Below, piece after piece: positions 49,085 to 60,530 of a stretch of 64,000 bases of DNA. Position 1 is the first letter of the stretch. Every line of letters starts with the position of its first letter. Below the pieces are notes generated by a model. The model made no database searches and had not been told where the DNA came from. It saw only the letters and a program-made list of their open reading frames with translations. The translations under genes were made by a program, and so were the position numbers. Source of the stretch: Riptortus pedestris (taxonomy: Eukaryota; Arthropoda; Insecta; Hemiptera; Alydidae); the NCBI GenBank assembly GCA_019009955.1, contig CM032231.1:109919501-109983500 (forward strand). The letters are read 5' to 3'.

Positions 49085-49120
49085 GAGCGCTTTCAGAGCA
49101 TACGCTCGATCATCAGTGCC
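49085..49120 (-). ncRNA. hammerhead-ribozyme-like core, candidate
   Basis: The minus strand has CTGATGA (plus 49110-49116), a stem GAGC-GTAT-GCTC and GAAA (plus 49091-49094). Core residues are intact but stem II is only 4 bp with a mismatch at its base, and stem III is not convincing. Confidence 0.35.
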
Positions 49121-49128
49121 CTGCTCTT

Positions 49129-49173
49129 CACAATGATGTGACAGGAACCAAGGATTCCTGTCAGATCATTGTG
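49129..49173. repeat. 45-bp imperfect palindrome
   Basis: CACAATGATGTGACAGGAA pairs with TTCCTGTCAGATCATTGTG, one mismatch, separated by about 7 nt. Confidence 0.85.
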
Positions 49174-49598
49174 AATCGAGTTGCGAAAACGGCCGACCTA
49201 ATCCGAACTATACCCGAACACGTGTCCCACAGACTTCATAAAAATGCAAATATCTCGGATAATATTCAAGATACAGAATAAATGTATATAACAATATTTA
49301 TAGTTAACAGACAAATATATATATATATATATATATAAAATTTTGAACGGACCTCATTTTCGTCATCTCCTGGGTAGGATCGATGGACATTTGAAGACAT
49401 TTTTCGAAAATCGCGTCATGAGTACGACCTCAATTAGCAGATTTCCCTTAAGGGAAATCTGCTAAAATTTTGACCTCTAGATCGTTAACAGACATATATA
49501 TGTAGGTTGGATAAATGAATTGCCTACGTTTCCACTATAACAATTTATTAAATGGCAGAAAAATATATAACTGCTATTCATAATAAAATAATGCTCAT

Positions 49599-49731
49599 TT
49601 TAGCAGATTTCCCTTAAGGGAAATCAGCTATTGAGGTCGTACATCATGACGCGAATTTCGAAAAATTTCTTCAAATGTCCATTCGATCCTACCCAGGAGA
49701 TGACGAAAATGGAGGTCCGTTCAAAAATTAT

Positions 49732-49796
<65 letters not shown>

Positions 49797-50250
49797 ATAT
49801 ATTTGTCTGTTAACACTCTAGCGGTCCGCAATTTTTTGTTTGATCGTTACCAAACTCGGAATTTAATCGTTTTATGTAAAAAGGAAGATCAAGGTCGTTA
49901 ATGGCAGAACTCGGACCAGTGGGAGGGGGGGTTGAGAGGGGGGATTTTCGGATAATTCCAAATATCTCCGTTATTATGCGTCAGATCGAAAAATTGTATA
50001 AAATCAATCTTATTGCAAATTAAATTTACTATAAATATTGTTTTATACATTTATTCCCTATCTTGAATATTAACCGAGATATTTGCATTTTTATTAAATT
50101 TGGGCCGATAACGGATTTTTGAATTTCCCGCCAAAACCTAGTTCGGCCCTTTGCCGTAACTGTTGGGCTCTTGTATGGAGATTTCTCTATTGTATTACTT
50201 CACGTGGGAAATCTGCTTAGTTTACGCAGCCCCTGCGTGATGGACTTTTT
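49599..50250 (-). mobile_element. TCCGTC-family element, module D, complete
   Basis: Several one-base insertions relative to neighbours (ATTCGATCC, GGTCCGCAA). Right end GTGATGGACTTTT. Confidence 0.84.
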
Positions 50251-50345
50251 ATTAATTATAATAAATTAACGTCCATATTATTGATAATAAATTAACGTCC
50301 ATATCATTGATAATAAATTAATGTCCATAATATGCATAATATATT
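50251..50345. repeat. short tandem repeat, about 28-bp unit, three copies
   Basis: ATAATAAATTAACGTCCATA recurs three times. AACGTCCA resembles the SINE 3' end read on the other strand. Confidence 0.75.
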
Positions 50346-50346
50346 A

Positions 50347-50433
50347 ATCGTGGAGGCTAAGACGTTGTTCTTAATTTCACAAGGTAAACCTAGAGGCGTT
50401 CGTGCGTTCGATTCTGACCCGGGCAATAGGTAG
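50347..50433 (+). mobile_element. SINE head fragment
   Basis: Contains AAGGTAAACCTAGAGGC and B box GTGCGTTCGATTCTGACC; the body is missing, replaced by a TCCGTC copy. Confidence 0.7.
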
Positions 50434-50435
50434 CC

Positions 50436-50773
50436 GAACTAGCTTTTGGCGGGAAATTCAAAAATCCGTTATCGGCCCAAATTTAATAACAATGCAAATA
50501 TGTCGGTTAATATTCAAGATAGGGAATAAATGTATATAACAATATTTATAGTAAATTTATTTGCAATAAGATTGATTCTGTACAATTTTTCGATGCGACG
50601 TCACGGCGAGATTTCGAATTTTCGAAAATCCGCCCTTCTACCCCCCCCCCCCTCCTACTTGTCCGATTGCAGCCGTGAACGAACTTGATCTTCTATTTAC
50701 ATAAAACGACTAAATATCGAGTTTCGTTACGATCAAACAAAACTTGTGACCGCTAGAGCGTAACAGACAATAT

Positions 50774-50828
<55 letters not shown>

Positions 50829-50889
50829 TTTTGAACGGACCTCATTTTCGTCATCTACTAGGTAGGATCGATGGACAAATCTGCTAAAA
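50436..50889 (+). mobile_element. TCCGTC-family element, module D, 5'-truncated
   Basis: Starts in CCGAACTAGCTTTTGGCGGG; the 3' block is shortened to GATGGACAAATCTGCTAAAA. Confidence 0.8.
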
Positions 50890-51094
50890 GTGGACATTAC
50901 TGAATTACAATAAAATCAGCTAAGGTCCTTAAATTGTTACTTTAAAATGTTTTATATGAGTTTTCAGTCTTCCTCCGGATCATGGATATTTCTCTTCAAG
51001 CTGTTTATACAATTAAATCCCTCTATTTTCTCTCAGAAACCGGTTACCGGGATTTTCATTATTAGTCTTTAGTAACAGTTAACAAATAAAACTT

Positions 51095-51423
51095 CGTCAC
51101 GCAGGGGCTGCGTAAGCTAACCAGGTTTCCCACGTGAAGTTATACAGTAGAGAAATCTCCATACGAGAGCCCAACAGTTACGAAAACGGCCGAACTAGCT
51201 TTTGGCGGGAAACTCACTTGTTCATTATCGGCCCACTTTTAATACAAATACAAATATCTCGGTTAATATTCAAGATAGAGAAGAAATGTATAGAACAATA
51301 TTTATAGTACATTTATTTTTCGATAAGATTGGTTCTATACAATGTTTTGATCCGACGTATGGTAACGGAGATATTTTGAATTTTCGAAAATCCACCCCTT
51401 TCCTTAAGGGAAATCTGCTAAAA
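51095..51423 (+). mobile_element. TCCGTC-family element, module D, half deleted
   Basis: TCGTCACGCAGGGGCTGCG start; the core is joined at CCACCCCTTT to CCTTAAGGGAAATCTGC. Confidence 0.82.
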
Positions 51424-52002
51424 AGTCCGTCACGCAGGGGCTGCGTTAACTAAGCGGATTTCTCAATTGCGCCCTTATTTGCATTTATCTCATGACGTAA
51501 AAGTTCATTGAGAAAAATATTTCTTATTTAGGCTTCAAATAGAGTGCTTCATAATATAACAGCTTATTGTTGAAACGACATGAGTAGGAGTGGGGGTTTA
51601 CTGAAGGCCGAAAATTAAAAAAAAAACGCACATATCTCGGTTAATATTAAAGATAATGAAAACTTGTACATAACAACATTTATAGATCTTTTAAGTTTCA
51701 ATAAGATTTGTTTTATACGCATTTTCGATCCGACGTACAGTAATGAAGATATTTCGAATTTTCAAAAATCCTCCCCTCTAAGCCTCCTTCCTTGAAATTC
51801 CCCCCTTTAAACCCCCCCTCCCACTGGCCCGATTTCAGCCGTTAACAACATCTTTATTCGAACAAGATCTTTATTTTTTACATAAAGTGTTCAAATATGG
51901 AATTTGGTAACGATCAAGCAAAAATTGGGACCGCTGGAGCGTTAACAGACAAATATATATATATACAGTTTTGAACGGACCTCATTATCGTGAAAGTCTA
52001 CG

Positions 52003-52059
<57 letters not shown>

Positions 52060-52170
52060 TTGAACGGATCTCTTTTTCGTCATCTCCTTGGTAGGATCGA
52101 TGGACATTTGAAGAAAAGTTTTGAAAATCGCGTCATCTGTACGACCTCAGTAGCTGATTTTCCAAAAAAA
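51424..52170 (+). mobile_element. TCCGTC-family element, module C, double microsatellite
   Basis: Starts immediately after TGCTAAAA of the previous copy. The (TA)n-TTTTGAACGGA junction occurs twice (51953 and 52015). Confidence 0.8.
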
Positions 52171-52188
52171 GGTCAAAAGAATGAATAA

Positions 52189-52667
52189 AAGTCCGTCACG
52201 CAGGGGCTAAGTAAACTAAGCAGATTTCCCACGTGAAGTTTTTCAGTAGAGAAATCTGCCCAATAACAACTGTAGTAGTAAGGGATCTCTAAACTTATTC
52301 ACGAGGGACGAACAGTTACGGAAACGGCCGCCAGAGCTCTCGGCGGAAAGTACCGAACATAGCCGACTCCTGCCGACCACACACAGAATACAAATGCAAA
52401 TATCTCGGTTAATATTCAAGATACAGAATAAATGCATAGAACAATATTTATAGTAAATTTAATTTGCAATAAGATTGATTATATACAAGTTTTCGATCCG
52501 ACGCATAATAACGGAGGTTTTTCGAATTTTCAAAAATCCCCTCTCTAACCCCCCCCCTCCCACTGGTCCGATTTCAGCCATTAACGAACTTGATCTTCCT
52601 TTTTACAAAAAACGATTAAATTCCGAGTTTGGTAACGATCAAACAAAAATTGCGACCGCTAGAGCGT

Positions 52668-52734
<67 letters not shown>

Positions 52735-52860
52735 TTTGAACGGACCTCATTTTCGTCATCTCCTGGGTAGGATCGATGGACATTTGAAATTTTTTTTCGA
52801 AACTCGCGTCATAAGTACGACCTCAATAGCTGATTATGAGAATTGATGAAATCTGCTAAA
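52189..52860 (+). mobile_element. TCCGTC-family element, module A, complete
   Basis: Contains the intact ACGGCCGCCAGAGC sequence used to verify the Transib insertion at 7007. The 3' hairpin is damaged. Confidence 0.85.
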
Positions 52861-53454
52861 ACGTGGATTATACTGACAATATATTTAGTTAATACCAACA
52901 TTTATATTTTTCTATTATTTTTAATGTATTCATGAATTCTGTATAGAAAAAAAAAATAAAGACAATTACAGTTCGCTTACTACCTGAGTTATGCCCTAAG
53001 GAGAATATATTGTAATATATAATATATCATTAATTAAATGTAGAGAGATATTTGAAGCTAATTCTGCCAAGAGGTATTTTGTAGTCCTGGAAAGGAATTA
53101 TCTTCATATTAATAGGGAGAACTTCTCCATATATATCTCATGTTGGCAAGGCATAATCAGATTACATTACCATAAAGTATAGTGATACGCCAGTCTGATT
53201 ACACGAGAAGGTTACTCTCAAGGGGATCTAAGTTAACAATTCTGTTTAGAGCTCTGATACAGTTTGCCTTCCGATTGTGAATATTCTTAAAGGACTTAGG
53301 CCAAGAGGGCAAAAACGAAACACACTCCACGAACTCCCCATTATTATTACAACTAAATATGGCTGGCTTTCTTCCAGGCAAGTTTCTTCTTTATTCTGCC
53401 GTTTTTCTAATTAAATTATTTTCTCTGAGCAAGAATATCGCCCGTTATTTTGGT
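52861..53454. other. unassigned DNA
   Basis: The minus-strand frame 53199-53381 (60 codons) has two close Cys but no known domain. Confidence 0.4.
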
Positions 53455-53541
53455 TTAAGGGAAATCGGCTATTGTGGTTGTACTCATGAAGCGAGTTTTG
53501 AAAAACTTTATCAAATGTCCATTGATCATACTAAATGACAA
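53455..53541 (-). mobile_element. TCCGTC-family 3' fragment
   Basis: TAAGGGAAATCGGCTATTGTG and part of the 3' block. Confidence 0.75.
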
Positions 53542-53543
53542 CA

Positions 53544-54134
53544 AGTCCGTCACGCAGGGGCTGCGTAAACTAAGCAGATTTCTCACGTGAATTTATATAA
53601 TAGAGAAATCTCCAAACGAGAGCCCAACAGTTACGAAAACGGCCGAACTAGCTTTTCGCGGGAAACTCACTTGTCCATTATCGGGCCACTTTTAATACAA
53701 ATACAAATATCTCGCTTAATATTCAAGATAGAGAATAGATGAATAGAACAATATTTATAGTAAATTTAATTTGAAATAAGATTGGTTTTATACAATTATT
53801 TGATCCGACGTATGGTAACGGAGATATTTCGAAAATCCCCCCCCCCTCTAAACCCCTTCTCCCAGTGGCCCGATTTCAGCCATTAACGAACTAGACCTGT
53901 CTTTTTACATAAAACGTTTAAATATCGAGTTTGGTAACGATCAAACAAAAATTGCGAACGCTAGAGCGCTAACAAACAAATATATTTATATATATACATG
54001 TATATAATTTTGAATGGACCTCATTTTCGTCATCTCCTGGGTAGGATCGATGGACATTTGAAGAAATTTTTCGAAACTCGCGTCATGAGTACGATCTCAA
54101 TAACTGGTTTCCCTTAAGGGAAATCTGCTAAAAT
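53544..54134 (+). mobile_element. TCCGTC-family element, module D, complete
   Basis: Very short (TA)n (about 53980-54006), both termini present. Confidence 0.86.
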
Positions 54135-54400
54135 GAGACCTGTTCAAAATCATATTTATCCTGGTTTGTTATCACTCTAGCGATCACTATTTTGTATTTA
54201 TTTTTACGATATGTAAGCGTTTCATGAAAAACTAAAGGCCATGTTCGTTATTGGCTGAAAGTGGACTAGTTGAAAGGGGGAATTTGGAAAAATCTAAATA
54301 ACGGCGTTATTATACGTCAATTATTAAATTAAAATATAGAATAAATCTTTTTGCCAATGTAATGTCCTATAAATGCTGCTACATACTGTTAGGGAGTGAA
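54135..54400 (-). mobile_element. old TCCGTC-family relic
   Basis: Decayed core with TCACTCTAGCGATCAC and GTTCGTTATTGGCTGAAA; no microsatellite. Confidence 0.6.
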
Positions 54401-54414
54401 TATTATAATGAATT

Positions 54415-54612
54415 AATCAATTTATTTATTAACGTCCAATTTTTGCTACTAAGGCTAATTGGGACGGGTTATCTTCAGGTTACCACCCTTTTCTAGCCAG
54501 GGTGAGAATATGGATTTTTTTTAATGAATTCCGCCACTAAATAAATTCCTTTGCCCAGGTGGGAATCGAACTCACCACTCTCGGATTACCAGGTGAGATT
54601 AAAGGCAATGCA
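54415..54612 (-). mobile_element. SINE copy, 5'-truncated
   Basis: The minus strand has GTGAGTTCGATTCCCACC, the SINE body and tail, with 13-20% visible divergence from the 47313 copy (by-eye estimate). Confidence 0.85.
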
Positions 54613-55394
54613 TTAACTTACATTTAATGAAATATTGTTATATTTATATCTCTTTGTAATTGTAAGATATAGGTTAGGTGTAAAACATATGTTTTGTAGA
54701 TTCACAAGATAGGCTTTTGTTCTTGGGCAGTCATGAGATGAATAATAAAGAGACGCATACTGATTAAACATTCTAAACCTTTTTTTGTACATAAGATGTA
54801 ACATTTATTCAAAGCTTAAACACCTAATATTTTATTCAACTGAAATTTAATAGATGAAATACATGCAAAAGCGTTGTGTGATGACTTCATCAATTAAGGT
54901 TTGTACGATCTTGACTAAAAAATGTCTATTTTAACTACATCTTACTCAGTATTTAACTGTTTCATTCAACATTAAAGATCATGTTAGGTAATGGCACAAA
55001 TCGGCCTTGAGGAGAACTAATAAGAGTTGGATAGAAAACGTTTATTTAACTAATGTTGTTGGAACTTTAATTATCTAAAATTGTTAAATACATTTTTTTT
55101 TTATCTAGAATTTTAATTAGCGAGTTATATGTATTTTTATATTTCCAGCCTCAGGAGCCCCCTCGCCACATATTTGATTTTGAGTTTTAGTATAAGTCTG
55201 GGCACATTCGAAATGTTAAAGGCTTCTTTCTACGTGAGAAATAATGAATTGATGCCATAACCCAGTGTGGCATGCCAGCACTTGGGGAATCGGTTTATTT
55301 TACGCAAACCCCGCGTGACGGAATTTTTCTTATAACGTAGTTCATACGTGATTGCTTGATTTTAATTGATTCATTTAAATAATCTTTAACTCTA
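54613..55394. other. unassigned DNA with a TCCGTC 5'-end relic
   Basis: A relic minus-strand 5' end (CCCCGCGTGACGGAATTTTT) lies at about 55255-55327. The rest is not recognised. Confidence 0.5.
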
Positions 55395-55702
55395 CTAATT
55401 GTCATCCATTATGATAACGACCGTCCCGTGTCTTCGCAGACCCGGCAGAAATTATTGGATTTAGGCTGGTATGCAATCCCCCACCAACACTACTCACCAA
55501 ACCTTGCCCCAACAGGTTTTCACTTATTTCGGACCCTTCCGGACCTCTCTTAACGGGAAACACTTCGTTCGAGGACTGCAAAACGCTCATAGAGAAGCTC
55601 ATTGCGCAAAAATCTGGGAAGTTCTGGGAGGATGGAATTAAAACATTACCTGAAAGTTTGCCACATGTAATAGATCAAAATGGGTCATATATGATTGATT
55701 AA
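55395..55702 (+). pseudogene. mariner (Tc1/mariner) transposase C-terminal remnant
   Basis: The frame from about 55395 reads IHYDNDRPVSSQTRQKLLDL, GWYAIPHQHYSPNLAPTGFH and LFRTLPDLS before a stop. A shifted frame continues TSFEDCKTLIEKLIAQKSGK, FWEDGIKTLPESLPHVIDQN and ends at TAA 55700. These are the second catalytic Asp region (H.DNARPH), the PDLAPSDYHLF block and the KLP..W..VI..NG.Y tail of mariner transposases. The third catalytic Asp of the LAP.D block is lost (LAPTG). No terminal repeats were found, so only a truncated piece remains. Confidence 0.88.
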
Positions 55703-55753
55703 AAATATTTGCAAGAATCTGAAGTTCTTATTGAAATACTCACAGAAAAAAAA

Positions 55754-56182
55754 GTCCGTCACGCAGGGGCTGTGTAAACTAAGCAGATTTCCCACGTGAA
55801 GTTTTACAATAGAGAGATTTCACGGGAGCCGTGCAGTTAAGGAAACGGCCGAACTAGCTTTTGGCGGGAAAGTCAGTCGTCCGTTAGCCGCCCAGAGTTA
55901 TTAAAAATGCAAATATCTCGGTTAATATTCAAAATAGAGAATACATGTATAGAACAATATTTATAGTAAATGTAATTTGAAATAAGATTGATTCTGTACA
56001 ATTTTTCGATCTGACGTATACTAACGGAGATATTTCGAATTTTCGAAAATCCTCCCCTCTAACCCCCCCCCTCCCTCTGGTCCAATTTCAGCCGTTAACG
56101 AACTTGATCTTTCTTTTTACATAAAACGGACTAAATATCGAGTTTGGTACCAATCAAACAAAAATTGCTAGAGCGGTAACAG

Positions 56183-56238
<56 letters not shown>

Positions 56239-56357
56239 TTTTGAACGGACCTCATTTTCGTCATTTACTAGGTAGGATCGATGGACATTTGAAGAAAAAT
56301 TTAGAAAATTCCGTCATGAGTACAACCTCAATAGCCCTTAAGGGAAATCTGCCAAAA
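55754..56357 (+). mobile_element. TCCGTC-family element, module D, complete
   Basis: 5' end intact; the 3' hairpin has lost its left arm (AATAGCCCTTAAGGG). Confidence 0.86.
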
Positions 56358-56750
56358 ACGCTATAAACTTATTTTACAGCATACATCTTGTTGTGAGTTA
56401 GCCCCCTGTTCTTCTAATGAAACATTGCTTCTAAGATGATGGATAACAAAAATGCCAGACATTTTCTTCAGCCCAGCACTAAATTACTTCACTTTATTAG
56501 CAGATGCAATACGGATTTAAGATGGTGGAAAGGGTTCTCCCCTAGCTGAAGTCTCTGGTTCGGCCAAGGGCTGTTACAACTATCTTGGGGTGTTATCACA
56601 TTCCGTTTGATGTATTTATCATTATACATTGCCATTATCACATTCCCGAGTTATAATTTTAGTGTCCTCACTCCATTATCCACATTTGGACCCCTAACAT
56701 TGGCTTCTGATAATAACATCATTTACTTAATGAATAACTAGTCATCAGAA
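56358..56750. other. unassigned DNA
   Basis: Nothing recognised. Confidence 0.5.
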
Positions 56751-56803
56751 ATTTCTTTTTAATGAGACCGATTATTCTTATTATTCTCATGGCGATTATA
56801 TGC

Positions 56804-56928
56804 ATTTTAGCAGATTTTCCTTGAGGGAAATCAGCTATTGAGGTCGTACTCATGACACGATTTTCGAAAAATGTCTTCAAAAGTCCATCGATCCAACCCA
56901 GATAACGAAAATGAGGCCCGTTCAAAAA

Positions 56929-56976
<48 letters not shown>

Positions 56977-57435
56977 CTGTTAACTCTCTAGCGGTCGCAA
57001 TTTTTGTTTGATCGTTACTAAACTCGATATTTAATCGTTTTATGCAAAAAGGAAGATCAAGTTCGTTAATGGCTGAAATCAAACCAGTGGGAGGGGGGGC
57101 TATGAGGGGGGATTTTCGAAAATTCGAAATATCTCCATTACTATACGTTGGATCGAAAACTTGTATGGAACCAATCTTATTTCAAATTAAATTTACTTAA
57201 TTTAATATTAACCGAGATATTTGCAGTTTTATTAAGTTTGTGCGGATAATGGGTGAGATGAGATCGACTGATGTCGGATTTTTTTCGTGAGTATCCCCCG
57301 AAAGCTATTTCGGCCGTTTCCATAACTGTTCGGCTCGTTCGTTACTACTACTGTTACTAGTTTGCAGATTTCTCTATTGTAAAACTTCACGTGGGAAATC
57401 TGCTCAGTTTACGCAGCCCCTGCGTGAAGGACTTT
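56804..57435 (-). mobile_element. TCCGTC-family element with ~50-bp direct flank repeat
   Basis: Complete copy. The DNA just left (about 56757-56806) and just right (about 57433-57484) shares CCGATTATT, ATTATTCTCA, GGC and ATTATATGCATTTTA in direct order. Confidence 0.83.
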
Positions 57436-57484
57436 TTTTTTAATGAAACCGATTATTATTCTCAAGGCAATTATATGCATTTTA

Positions 57485-59039
57485 TGATACAAATCTAATA
57501 TTGTTGATGACGAATATCCTTTAGGAATAGCCGAAATTATCAAAGTGACAATTTAATATTCGGTTCTACTTTATATTAGTGGTCCCAATTAGCCCTATTT
57601 ATAAATGCTGGATCTCAGTTTGCTTGTGAATTCTGCTACCCAATACATGATCGGCATCATTAGTTGTAATCCCTTATTAGGAAGGATAATCTAAAAAAAA
57701 ATGATTAGTTGTTAAAGTCAAGGAAATAAACAAGCACAATGCAAACATGAGAGGGAATACCACTCTACTAGAAAATAGGATTATTTTGTTCAATGGAGAG
57801 CATACTTTTGTTTCGTCGTTAAATCACTGGTCGCGAATGATCGAAATCGAACCAAGAGAAGTGATCGTTTAGAAAATGGCTGAAATGTTTATATCTTAGT
57901 AGAAAATGCTGTATAAGCAATCCTGCTCGTAAAATATTTTTCCAAAATTGAAGCTTTTTCCTTCTTTTATTTTTGAATTCCTTCTAAATCGAAAATTGAC
58001 GGGGTTATTACTGGCTTGTGTGTTTCCAGACTGAAATAAACAGATTTTCATTTAAAGCTATTACTCCAACACCTGATGGGCAGATTAAACTTCTTGCCTT
58101 AGTTATCGGGCTTTTCGGAGGGCTCGGGAAGAGAATAGAATCTCAGATGATGTCATATCTGTTCCATTCCAGTACTTGGGAAGTCTGCTTAGTTTACGCC
58201 CGCCTCCCTGCGTGACTTGTTTGAACGGTTCTAGATTGGTCATAAACACATTGGTATTCCGGAGTGGTTTGACATAATTATTTTCCTCCACAAAAGACCT
58301 GTTAGTGTTTTTTATTTTATTGTAAATATTTGGGGACGATCCATTTTCTAACAGGATGAGGACTTGTCATCGTAGTATTAGCCTTCTTACCTTTAACCTG
58401 ATGATGGGAAGGTCGCTTTATCTGATGATTGTTTAGAACTACAAACACTTTGGGAGAAGACGAATGTAAATTTCTCTTGCTTGAGATCAAGAAGAGACAC
58501 TAAATATGAGGGCGTGACATCTATTTGAAGTAACTATTTCCGTCATGAAGGACTTGTGAACAGCTGACCCACTATCGGGTGGACCCTGAGACCGGCATCT
58601 TTGTTGATCTCCCGATGATCGTAACCACAGCTTTGGTTTGATAGACAATTACCTGAATCACTAAGTTACAACAAAATTGTAACCTTTCCAAAGACACCCC
58701 AGGCCCAATCTTTTATAATTTTCCAACATTGGCAATAGTAACACTCTTTGGATAGCACTCTTCAGCTAGATGTTACAGTAATTTATACAACACATACTCT
58801 GGTCCGAATGTCGAAATTGAGGCTTTTTTTTCAGATTCAGGGAGATTTTCGTCGAATTCGTTGGGAAAAGGAGGAATGGCACATGATAAGAAAATAGCCA
58901 CTGCTATCACTTCACTTTACACTTCTATAGGAGATCCATTGTCTCTTGAGACGCCATGGAGGGGAATATGGGTGAGTGGTACTGGGAAGGGCTAGGACTT
59001 ATGGATTAGGATGATTGGATAGCCTGCTGTGGAATTTTT
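57485..59039. other. unassigned DNA with one 5'-end relic
   Basis: AGTCTGCTTAGTTTACGCCC near 58171 is a decayed minus-strand TCCGTC 5' end. Frames at 58018-58215 and 58103-58291 overlap it and are not credible genes. Confidence 0.5.
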
Positions 59040-59420
59040 TGAATCTTAGGGGAATTAGGTCTTTTACAAATACATATTAAGATCTTTATGGAGGGTGTGG
59101 TTTGTGATATAACATGCAGCATCTACTATGGTGCGCAGGACTTTGGATTGGAAAGTCTGGATGCGTCTGAGTTCGAAGGTTTTGCTGTACCGCACACTTC
59201 TATTGCGTATGTCCATATTGGTTTAAGTAGTAACTTGTGTATTGGTAGTTTGATCTCAAGAATGGGAAATAGTTCTTCCTTTTCCATCTCAAGCAAGAGA
59301 TAGTTTCTCCTTGCCAAGAAATAGTTCTTCCACTGAGATCTCAAGGAAGAACCTCTTTCAGCGTAGATATTGTTTATAGGCCTCATAGTACCATACAAAA
59401 AAACAGTCAGTATCACTCGT
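59040..59420 (-). pseudogene. LINE reverse-transcriptase C-terminal fragment
   Basis: The minus frame 59416-59126 contains LLKPIWTYAIEVCGTAKPSN, the conserved block just after the RT thumb of Jockey-type LINEs (LKPIWTYG..LWGTA..SN). A shifted frame continues QTFQSKVLRTIVDAACYITN and HTLHKDLNMY, also typical (QSK.LR.I..APWYV.N..IH.DL). It represents an earlier portion of ORF2 than the three tail fragments at 25-32 kb. Confidence 0.75.
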
Positions 59421-60525
59421 GATTCTAAAAAAAAATAAATAAATCAATTTGTATCTAAAAATATCTTACGAGTATTACGAAATTAGTTAGGCACGTGGTC
59501 TCAGCAAATAAAGTCGGCAAAATTTCTTGCAGGGTTGGATTCTGAACTCGAGAAAGTATTTATTAATTATCAGTGAAAATGAATAAAGTAAAATTCCACG
59601 GGATCATCTTAATTTCTCTCGAGGAATTCTGTAAGTGGATATAAACAAATTTGAGTACAAAAATTAATTTGTTATTATTAAATGAATCTTCTTTAATGTT
59701 AAAAAAAAATAAACTTATATAATTAAATGATTTGGGTGATACAAACAAATATATATTATAGGTTTTAGAAACAGAATCGTCTTAGAGGTTCCTATAAATA
59801 TGTAAAAATACGACATATGCCTATTAAACCCATTTTCTGAGATATGGGAGAACTTACCTTTCAAAAGTAGTATCCACGTTTTCGAAGATGCTTTTGAACC
59901 CAACTTTTAAAGTAAGGTTTGGGAAGTCAGCTTCGGAACTCAAAGGGGGAAGGTTGTCTATAGTCCTCATTGACCTTTGAGATATGTATGAGTGTACAGA
60001 AAAGGGCAAGGGTTCGATTGGTCGCCAATAGAGACTTTAGTACAGCACTTCACTACTTGAGCGCGCTATCAGAATAATCTCTTGGTAGTCTGCCTGCTGA
60101 CAAGATGCCCTATGAAGATTGTTCTGTTCACTGGCTCCTTCATCAAATGACATATGCTTCAAAGTTAAAGGAGAATATACGTTAGGTTAATTTCCCTATC
60201 ACGTGAAGCAGTTGTTGGCGAAAAATTCCAACTCTCTTCGTGGAACTCTTTGGGGCTTACTAAAACCAAGAGCCGCGCAAACAGTGGCGACTGAAATCGA
60301 GGTGGTTCTATCATCCAATCCAGAAGCGAGGTAGACTGGCAAGTGTGCAACCATCATTGATGGGTACTCAGGTTTTGCATCAGATGGATGGACTCAACTG
60401 CACAGGAGGAAGGAGGCCAAGGAACAGAATGTCCTTAAGAATGTTAAGTTTCATTCCCGTCAAAGCACGAATTAATGTGCTTAGACACTTAAATTTAAGT
60501 TAATATGCCATTTACGTTATTGCAC
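59421..60525. other. unassigned DNA
   Basis: Frames at 59563-59748, 59715-59903 and 60165-60350 have no known motif. Confidence 0.5.
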
Positions 60526-60530
60526 CGGCG

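Larger units (their letters stand above)
48995..49182 (-). mobile_element. inserted fragment, possibly a Penelope terminal repeat
   Basis: Foreign sequence interrupting a TCCGTC-family module-B copy. It contains the hammerhead-like core and an adjacent imperfect palindrome at 49129-49173 (arms about 19 nt). Confidence 0.4.
48803..49466 (+). mobile_element. TCCGTC-family element, module B, interrupted
   Basis: Begins GCAGGGGCTGCG without GTCCGTCAC. Interrupted at 48995-49182. The core is mostly deleted (TTTATAG joined to TTAACAGACAA) and the 3' end is intact. Confidence 0.75.

Noticed and set aside
58018..58291. Overlapping opposite-strand frames
   Set aside because: They span a decayed TCCGTC 5' end, and neither shows a known motif.
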